Below are positions 56,146-64,000 of a stretch of 64,000 nt of DNA, piece by piece. Position 1 is the first letter of the stretch. Every line of letters starts with the position of its first letter. This DNA is from Budorcas taxicolor. Lineage: Eukaryota > Chordata > Mammalia > Artiodactyla > Bovidae. The DNA lies in the NCBI RefSeq assembly GCF_023091745.1, contig NC_068920.1, positions 122,420,622 to 122,484,621 on the forward strand, read 5' to 3'. The notes beneath the pieces were generated by a model. That model had not been told where the DNA came from and did no database searches. It saw only the letters and a program-made list of their open reading frames with translations. Both the position numbers and the translations under genes were made by a program.

Positions 56146-56853
56146 CATAAATTTTCAAACAAACAATTTTAAAAAGCTAATTTGGGGAAACCTTAGAGAA
56201 TCAGAATTTTAGAGCTGAAAGTTCGGCTGGCCCAGTGCTCTGCAAGTCACTCCCAGAAGCAGTGTTGCAGGAGGGCTGGGCCTTGCAGCGATGGGGGTGT
56301 CCATAGTAACACACTGGGTTTATGTGGGGAGCAGGGAGATTTGCAGGAGATTCATTGGAGCAAAGGGTTCCATTGCTATCAAACGTTGGGAGCCAATGAT
56401 GATTACATTCCCAGAGCTGAAGAAATTGAAGCCTGGAAAAGGAAATTGGCATTCACAACATTACTCATCTATAACCAGAGGCCAAACCTGAATCCAGTTT
56501 CCTAATTCTCGGTCTTTTCCTTTACACACTCTTGTATCTCCCTTCTGAACAGGCAGCCAGTTTAGCCTTTGCCCAAACAACTGCAGGACCTCATGTGAGC
56601 TCAGACTCTCACAGGTTGTTTGCCCCCGACACACACCTGCTTTGCAGGCCAGAACTGACGGTTAGGTAGAAGGGGCACCAGGTTAAGTTTGATTCAAGGG
56701 AGAAAACGAATCCCTTTACCATAAATACTGAAGACCAGTATCATGCTCCCTGTCCCTGCCTTCTACCAGGTCACCCATGATAACCCAGCTGCCAGGTCTT
56801 TCCTATACATATCATCCTTCCCTGCATATTATTCCAGTTTACCATAATTCCTC
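56146..56853. other. Intergenic, possible ancient repeat
   Basis: 56198-56525 starts 'agaatcagaattttagagct' and has a 'gaagaaattgaagcctgg' block like old mammal-wide elements, but the family cannot be fixed by eye. Confidence 0.35.
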
Positions 56854-56871
56854 TTAAAATGCGCTCTCGAG

Positions 56872-57154
56872 GGCTTCCCTAGTGGCTCAGTGGTAAAGAA
56901 TCCAAAGCAGGAGACACAAGTTTGATCCCCAGGTCGGAAAGACTCCACATACCTTGGAGCAACTAAGCCCATGGGCCACAACTACTGAATCCCATGTGCC
57001 TAGAGCCCGGGCACATCAACAAGAGAAGCCATGCAATGAGAAGTCTGCTTACCGCAACTAGAGAGTAGACCCACTCACCACAACTAGGTAAGAAGCCTGT
57101 ACAGCACCGAAGACCCAGCACAGCCCAAGATAAATAATAAATAAATAAATAAAA
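56872..57154 (+). mobile_element. CHR/tRNA-type SINE, full length
   Basis: tRNA-like head 'ggcttccctagtggctcag', long body 'gagcaactaagcccatggg', and a (TAAA)n tail at 57130-57154. An imperfect 18-nt repeat at 56854-56871 and 57163-57180 (14 of 18 identical) may be the target duplication. Confidence 0.8.
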
Positions 57155-57180
57155 TTCATGTTTTTAAATGTGCTCCTGAG

Positions 57181-58499
57181 ACTGGACCAGATGTTGCTTC
57201 ATCACTGGCAGAGGGCTCATATTTATTTCATTTCAGAGACTTCTTTCAAAGGTAGCCTACAATTGCATTATTGTAATGTAATGTTGCCATACTGTCTATG
57301 GCAACAACATTGTCTCTTTATATTGTGTAAACAGTCTTTTCCCCGTAACTGCCATCAAGTCAGATTCTCTCTATCATCTACTTGTGTCCTTGAGTTTCTA
57401 AGAACCAAAAACGGTTCTTCATTTGGCCTTTTACAACATTACTCTGTTAGCTTTGAATGTCTATTTCAGCCGGTCCATCTCATCAGATCTTAAATGTACC
57501 ATCTAGCATGCAGTCTCCCCCTCCTTCCTCAGGTTTGTCATCCACAGATTGACAAATAACCTGTGTGATCCAATCACCGACCCAGATATTGAACTGTACA
57601 CATCCCCACATCTCCCCTTGCAGAGCACCAGGAAGACTCGGACACAGCTTCCCAGCACAGAGACACTCACGTTTCTCCATCTTGCCCACAGCTCCTAAGA
57701 GCAGGCAGAGCTTTGCCAAATCCCTCTCACTCTGCTTCTGGGCAGTTCATGGACATCCTGAGCATTTCCACACATGATCTCCAACCCCTCATTCAGCTTG
57801 ATGTCTGTGCCCTAGCGCTCCCAAAGTGAAAGGGTGATGAAACAAGTAAGAAATAAAAACAGCTACTCAGGATGGGAGATTAAATGAGGATAATCCATAG
57901 AGTCACTGGCACATAAGAAGCACTCAGTAAATAATTTTGTATTATCATCCTTTGTCCAGGTCAGCACTCCATCACTGATGATACAGAGAGAAGGCGATGC
58001 TGGGAGCAACGGTCGTCCTCCTGACAGTAAATCAGAAAGGCCGCCTGACATCCAGTCACTGGATGCCCTCCGCGTCTCATGCCTCCATTGTCCAACATGT
58101 TACCTCATCTCTTTGACAGGACAATCTCTGAAGATAGAATTCATATCACTTCATATATTTTATTTTAGATTTACCACTTTCAAGAACTGCTCCCTTCCTT
58201 CAGTTTTCCAAAACTAGGATTTAAGGGTTAGACAACGGTCCCCTCCCCAACCCTGACCAAGACTGTGAGTGGCGACGTCGGTTCGTTTGGCTTCCACCTT
58301 TCGACTCGCCTCTGGGCCACACTCACGCCCCTCTCCCCATGTGGTCATCTCATTCCTGGGGGTCAGTGACTAGAGCCACAGAAAATCACAAAGGTCAGTG
58401 GGTGCTGTGTCTGCCTCGGGAAGGGGTCTCCCTGGTTGCCGATGTAGTGTTTCCCAATGGCTCCTCAGCCCGAACAGGTAACACACAGTCTTGATCAAG
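57181..58499. other. Intergenic, mostly unassigned
   Basis: Includes a reversed MIR tail near 57855-57935 ('gagtcactggcacataagaa') and a small CpG cluster at 58270-58312 with a GACGTC site. No gene was supported. Confidence 0.45.
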
Positions 58500-59060
58500 C
58501 TCCTCATCCTTGCCCCGTCTGCAGCCCTGCCCCAGGCTTCTGAAACCCACCACCCCCAGCCAGGATCCCACAGACTCTGCATCGACGTATGTGCCTCACA
58601 AAGCTGCACTCTCACCTGCCTGCACACCCTCAGCCCTGGCCTTGGTGGCCTGTCCCCATTAACCTCCCAAACCCCTGCTCAGGGCCTGCTCCCCTGCCTC
58701 ATGCCTAATCCTCTCAGACCTGGAGTTCCCAGCAGTGATGCCTCCTCCACCCCCATCTCCTCCATCTTCAGGCCCCCAGGGTCTCTCGCGTGGCCACGGT
58801 GACAGCCCATGCTGACTCACCCCACCTCGCCTCCCTTCCCATCTAACCTTTGGCCGAGCGCAGAGTGCTCGTCTATCAGAAAGCCTTCCCGGTGCTCCTT
58901 TGCCCTCAGGACAAAGTCTTAACTCCTCGGCGTATCACAAAACATCTGGGGCTGCACCCATGTGTGGCAGGCTCTGCCAGGATGGTCAGCTGCTCTCCAG
59001 GACCCAAGCGCCCCATCCCAGGGTCGCTCTTCCTTACCATGGGGCCAGCGTCGCTCCCGG
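58500..59060 (+). repeat. Possible diverged L2 LINE
   Basis: A C/T-rich stretch with an L2-like 'caggacaaagtcttaactcc' block. Very diverged; the open frames on both strands here are not conserved-looking proteins. Confidence 0.3.
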
Positions 59061-59189
59061 AAGCCATTCTGGTCGCCCCTCCCCTGCCCCGTCCGTCCCC
59101 AACACCAGTTGATTGGTCTGCTGCCACCCTGGGTGCTTGGAAGAGTTCTCTGATAATAAGAGGTTTACATTATTGTCATCCAACCAGCC

Positions 59190-59400
59190 TGCATTACTAG
59201 CAATGCCACTGGGTGCCAGGCACGCGCCTTGCACACACGGGCCTTCAGAATCCTCCCTGGAACTCTAAGAGGTCCCTGAACACTACTCACCCCAGTTTGC
59301 TGGGGATAAAACCATGACTTGGAACACTGCGTAATTTCCCCAAGGTCACTCAGCCAGGAAGCGAAAGAGTGTAGAAGCCAGGTCTATCTGATCCCAGAAG
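59190..59400 (+). repeat. MIR SINE
   Basis: 'actgggtgccaggcacg', 'ccccagtttgctggggata' and 'aaggtcactcagccaggaag' are in MIR order. Confidence 0.7.
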
Positions 59401-59439
59401 CTTCATGGTGTGATGAGGGCTGTCAAGTCACCTGTGGCT

Positions 59440-59530
59440 TTGCTCCTTGCTCCCTCAGGCTGTGAGCTCCTCGAGGGCAGGACCCTGTCTTTCTCCGATC
59501 AGGCCCATGATCCCTGGCAGACATTCACCT
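59440..59530 (+). repeat. L2 LINE 3' end
   Basis: 'gctgtgagctcctcgaggg' and 'caggaccctgtctttctcc' are the L2 3' terminal blocks. Confidence 0.6.
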
Positions 59531-59550
59531 TGTTTGCTTCCTGAACCAGT

Positions 59551-62175
59551 TAGTACTGAGCCCCTCGGCAAAATGGAGGGATCCTTCCAGCATCTGTCCT
59601 GTGCCTTGGCCTGCAAATATGAGAGCCTTGCTTCATATTCTGTCTTATTTTTCTCCAGATACCCTGTTCCGTTGATCACTGACTCGATTCTCCAAGCTCT
59701 GAGACTAACACCAACACCAACCCCATGGGATTTCAGTTTTGCTGAAAGCTATTTGTTTGGGTATGGTTTGGCCTTGATTCCTGCCTTGTACAAGCAGCAA
59801 GTAGGGGCTGGACATGGGGAGATCTCAGGTGCTCCTGGGGCATGGCTCCAGAGCCCACACCGCATGGCGGGTCCTGTTTGGAAAGCTCATGGCTCTGTAA
59901 GGAGATTCCCAAACCTGGAATCCTGACCTTTCCCCAGAGGGGCCCTTGGTGGGTAGTGATGGGCAGTAAGTTCCTGAGTAAGGCCTGGGGGTGCTCAGAC
60001 TTGGGGTCCTCAGACAGAGCTTGATATCCCTGAATGCAGGGTCACACTGACAGTCACTGAACTCAGGGACACAACAAGGAAAACTGAAGGCATGCGCATG
60101 TTGAAACTTGCCCAGCCAACTGTCTGCTTCCAATAACCACCCCTTCTTTTCTCTTCTGAGTTAGGGCTGGAGGCGGCGTGGTCATGGCAGACGGAGTTGC
60201 TCCTGACTTTTCTGTTCTGAGGCAGGCTCCCCAGTACGGCCACAGCACCCCAAATCCACAGGATGACTGCCAGAGACAGCTATGCCAGGGGCCCTCCTCC
60301 CATTAATAAATCCAAGCTTCAGCTGAATGGAGACATTTGACTGAAACCAGTCTTTTTACTCTGAAGGAGTAGCGAAGTGTGACTCAAGGCCTGCCCGACT
60401 CCAGCCTTAATAAAGCCTTGGTCGTGGGAAGACCGGTTTGAGTGGGTGAGAATTTGTTTCACTTTATTTTTGCTGAGTTGCCTTGGGAGACTGAACTTTG
60501 ATCTGGGTGGGAATCACTAATTCATTGGCTCACAGGAAGACATACACCAGTGTTCCACCTCCTGTCAGAAGAAACCGGTGCCCCTTGGCTCAAGGAAGAA
60601 GCCTGAACGCAGTCCCCAGCACCCCGGTCCCCTCCCACACACTCGCCCGCCTGCTTAGTCACCTTTCTTGGCCTCCTGGGTCCCATCAGTGCCACACCAG
60701 CCACAACCAGAGAGCTGGGCGGCTTGGTTTCCCTTCAGTTACTATCTTGTAACTCCCTCTTAATTTACAATCTGTTTGCTCTCTCAGATGTTTGGAAAGA
60801 AAACTCCTTAGTCAGCAGCCCTGGAAAGCTTCATTTTCAGTGAAAACTGGATCCTTCTTTCCCAGGTTTTTTTGGGGGCTTGTGGCTGGAACCTAACATC
60901 TGTGAGGCAGGCAGGACCTCACTGGCTCTGTGTCACCAGATACCGATTGAAAGGATGCATTCGGGATAGAAAATGTGGGCAGAGCCCACCAGTGACAACA
61001 GGTCTTTATTTAATACCACCCTCTGCCGACCAGAAGGTGGGTGAGCTATCGGCCCTGAGAGAGGAGCGAAGATGAGAAACGTCCAGCCTAGCTCAGATGC
61101 TAGTGGGGACCCACCAGGAAGCCCTTTCCCTAAGGGCTGACAAGAAAGCCACACAACCTGAACATCTTCCTGACTGGAGGGGAGTGTTCGCCACCGGGTT
61201 ATTTAGCTCTGCGGGCTGGCCTCTCAGACAGGGTCCTCCCAGGCACTTCCATCAGAGGTGACGCATCAGCCTGCTCGACTTTGAACCGTCCTGTGGCGTG
61301 CTTCTGAAGATTGTGAAAGAAGGGGCAGGAGCTGTTACTAAGGATAATCATTTCAACACGGAACTTGGTAGGGAACGAAGCACACCACTGGCTCTTGGGC
61401 CCTGGTGGTTCCAGGATTTCTCATCTGTCCTCAAGTGTTTACCAGCCCCACGGCTAAGGAACCCTGAAATGCGGCCTGAACGTTGCTCCTGGGAAAGAAG
61501 CAGGAATGAGGCAACTGGAGTCTGAATCCTGGTATGCCACTTCCTAACTGTGAGACTAGGAACCAGTCTGTCAAATGGGGATCAGCATTAAAGTTAAAAA
61601 AAAAACAAAAACATGAAAACAGTCCTCTTAGAATTAAAGAAAGAACTTTTGTTAAACAAATTTGCACAAACTTGGAAGCAATAAATACTGAGTGATGTAA
61701 CATACTATTATTTTCATTAATCATTATCGTTGTTATTATTGTTTAGGACCTCAGGTTCTTAGTGGGCACCCACAATGTGTCTCACCTGACTAGGGAGCCT
61801 TACAGGGAACAGGACTGCTTCTGACGCTACACCTGATTCAATAAAATGAATAAGGACCAGCAGGCCAGCTGTTCAGGACAGAAGGATTATGAGCAATTGA
61901 CTCTTGACCTGAATGGCGGGGCTGCAGAAGTAGCTGAGCTCCACGAGGGGGCTCAGGAGATGCTGAAGGGGCTTAGAGAGAGGCCATGGCGGTGGTGCCT
62001 GGAATCATATGGTGAGACCTCAGAGAACCCTCCCTGGCACTTCCCTCAAAGGTGACCCTTGACACCCTGCCAGTGTTTTTAACTGTCTTGTGATGAGCTT
62101 GGAGGATGGGTGGAATGTAAACAGGGTTGGGGGTTGTTCTGCCAGAACCCATCCTAGAAGGTGAATCCCACAAAG
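59551..62175. other. GC-richer, repeat-poor intergenic block
   Basis: 2.6 kb with no recognised young SINE or Bov-B. Many overlapping frames occur because of base composition, and none has a recognisable domain. A possible old local duplication is reported under findings. Confidence 0.5.
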
Positions 62176-62179
62176 ACTG

Positions 62180-62245
62180 TCCATTCTTTCATTCATTCAA
62201 GTTTGGTTAAGCACCTACTATGTGCCAGGTGCTGCTGCACATTTC
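62180..62245 (+). repeat. MIR SINE fragment
   Basis: 'agcacctactatgtgccagg' is the MIR 5' core. Confidence 0.55.
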
Positions 62246-62379
62246 CTTCCAAACACACAGAAAGTGCACACCCCTGGGTTTGGCAAACACTGGGGGCCCA
62301 GCCAAGCCCAGGAAGGTGAGCTCTGTCCCTTGGGGCATCTCATTCTCCTCCCTTGAGCCACCCTGAACCTTAGAATGCT

Positions 62380-62790
62380 TAGATTTTATTTACTTATTTA
62401 CTGTGTGAAGAATTTCAGAATAAATCATGGACATCGTCCCCTGTCATCTCTGCATGCCAACAGCATGTCCAATATAAAGGAATATTCTCCTAACTGCAAA
62501 TACCATTATCACACCTAAGAAAATTAGTAATAATTTCTGAATACCATCTGAAACACAATCTATTAAAATTCCCCCCAAAGTCTGTAAAGTATCTTTTGTA
62601 GCTCATTGGTTCAAGTCAGTGTCTGCTCATGGAGTACACATTCACTTGACTGTATGTTCCTTTTGACTAGGTTCCTTTTGACCCATCCTTTTATTTTCAT
62701 TGCATTGCTTTTTTTTTTTATGAGACCAGGCCAGTTGTAGAATGTCCCACATTCTGGATTTATCTGATTATTTCCTCCTGGTGTCTTTTA
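62380..62790 (-). mobile_element. Old L1 (L1ME-like) fragment
   Basis: 'agtatcttttgtagctca', 'ccttttgacccatccttt' and 'gtagaatgtcccacattctg' follow the reversed L1ME order. Confidence 0.6.
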
Positions 62791-62875
62791 GCTTTGTCCC
62801 TCTACCCGCTATATTTCTTCTAATAGAGTCTTAGTCCCTTCAGATTGCTTTAATGAAAATACAGTAAGTAGATTG

Positions 62876-63160
62876 AAAGTGAAAGTCAGACTCTTTGCGA
62901 CCCCATGGACTATACAGTCCAAGGAATTCTTCAAGCCAGAATACTGGAGTGGGTAGCCTTTCCCTTCTCCAGGAGATCTTCCCAACCCAGGGATCGAACC
63001 CAGGTCTCCCACACTGTAAGTGGATTCTTTACCAGCTGAGCCACAAGGGAAGCCCAAGAATGCTGGAGTGGGTAGCCTATCCCTTCTCCAGCAGATCTTC
63101 CCGACCCAGGAATCGAACCTACTTGCAGGAGGATTCTTTACAAACTGAGCTATCAGAGAG
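62876..63160 (-). mobile_element. Bov-tA SINE with repeated 3' half
   Basis: A reversed Bov-tA (62876-63053) is followed at once by a second copy of its right half (63055-63160), both containing 'ctggagtgggtagcc' and 'gaacc' B-box parts. It looks like a partial tandem dimer. Confidence 0.8.
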
Positions 63161-63171
63161 ATATATACAAT

Positions 63172-63479
63172 AGATTGAGTGACTTACAAATAACAGAAAT
63201 TTATTTCATATTTCTGGAGACCTGGAAGAAAGAGATCAAAGCTCCAGCTTGGCCAGGTTTTGGTGAGAGCCTGCTTGCTGGTTCATAGACAACACACATG
63301 GTAGAAGAGAAGGGAGCTCTCTGTGTCTCTTCTAACGGCCCTAATCCCAGTCATTAGGGCTCTACCCTCATGATCTATTTACTTCCCAAAGGCCCCACCT
63401 CCTAATACCCATCACACTGGGTGTGAAGATTTCAGCACATGAATTTAGGGGAATACAAACATTTCATCTACCGTAATAG
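63172..63479 (-). repeat. MaLR (MLT1/MST-like) LTR
   Basis: Reversed order 'aacagaaatttatttcat', 'ggcttcataga'-like, 'cccaaaggccccacctcc' and 'gatttcagcacatgaattt'. An old non-coding LTR with no viral genes attached. Confidence 0.6.
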
Positions 63480-63809
63480 CCTTCCTAAAGATCAATATCT
63501 TGAAATATTGCCAACTTCATCCAGCTTTCAGTAGAAGTTTTTGGGCTCTGCAAGGCATAGATACAGTAGGGAGGGGTAAGGATGAGAAAGAAACAGTCCT
63601 GGAGGTGCTCTTGCCACGGCAGGGAGGCCTAAAGCCACGGCCAGGAAGGACCTATGTGCCCTAGGAAAGGTTCCCGTAGGGAGGAGGGACGTTCAGCAAA
63701 TTGTTTCATCCAGAAACCCCCTGCTGTGCACTGCACAACTCCAGGGGGTGCCTTCACAGAGTGAACAGCACAAATGGTACCTCTGGAGCTGCATATCTGG
63801 AATCTCTCC

Positions 63810-63965
63810 ATGAGCCCTATGATACAGGCACTATTCTCATCTCATCTTACACAGACCATGATAAAACCTAGGCCCAGAGAGGTTAAATAAGTTGCCCCAA
63901 AGCACACAGCAAACTAGATTTACACCCAGAGGATTCGGCTGCCCACCTGTGGGTCCATGCAGTGT
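63810..63965 (+). repeat. MIR SINE
   Basis: 'acaggcactattctcatctc', 'aggcccagagaggttaaat' and 'gccccaaagcacacagc' are in MIR order. Confidence 0.8.
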
Positions 63966-64000
63966 CTCCAAGCTCTGCCATTGTCTTGGAGCCTCCCAAC

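Noticed and set aside
59447..59926. 159-codon plus-strand frame in the intergenic block
   Set aside because: It overlaps an L2 3' end and similar-length frames on the other strand, and has no domain. It is explained by GC-rich composition.
51400..64000. Search for a downstream gene such as SERTAD2
   Set aside because: I know this gene as a neighbour of AFTPH in mammals and looked for its protein sequence on both strands. Nothing resembling it was seen.
1..64000. CRISPR arrays, operons, phage or plasmid features
   Set aside because: Short repeats here are SINE, LINE or microsatellite units. The gene structure and splice sites are vertebrate.

Overview
This window is nuclear DNA from a ruminant, most likely a bovid. 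The evidence is the large number of Bov-B (RTE-type) LINE fragments, Bov-tA and Bov-A2 SINEs and CHR-type tRNA SINEs, together with vertebrate-style split exons that have GT/AG splice sites. I see no bacterial, phage, plasmid or CRISPR features, and no tRNA or rRNA genes.

One protein-coding gene is present, on the + strand: AFTPH (aftiphilin). I reconstructed nine coding exons: 11683-13614, 25903-26054, 28163-28289, 28703-28759, 31889-32011, 37295-37355, 38879-38962, 42903-43026 and 50259-50406. The splice phases are consistent throughout and join into one open frame of 935 codons plus a stop. A 3' UTR runs to about 51400, with two AATAAA signals. The promoter and the non-coding first exon are not visible and presumably lie upstream, so positions 1-11650 read as the 3' part of intron 1.

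Layout: 1-11650 is intron 1, dominated by old L1 copies invaded by Bov-B. 11651-50406 is the gene body, with SINEs, MIRs, L1s and DNA-transposon relics in the introns. 50407-51400 is the 3' UTR. 51400-64000 is intergenic: it is SINE and Bov-B rich up to about 57200, then more GC-rich and poorer in young repeats to about 62200, then repeat-rich again to the end. I found no convincing second gene.

Aftiphilin is an accessory protein of clathrin/AP-1 (and AP-2) trafficking. The first coding exon carries an array of acidic Phe-x-x-Phe adaptor-binding motifs and WxxF motifs. The later exons encode the conserved C-terminal half. An 84-nt symmetric exon with weak splice sites carries a clathrin-box-like LLNLD motif, so skipping it would remove that motif in frame. 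Other points of interest are an open read-through of the preceding exon into a basic tail, paired perfect stem-loops upstream of that exon, a 5'-inverted Bov-B copy, and repeated Bov-B insertion into older L1 sequence. I found no undescribed system comparable to a new gene cluster.
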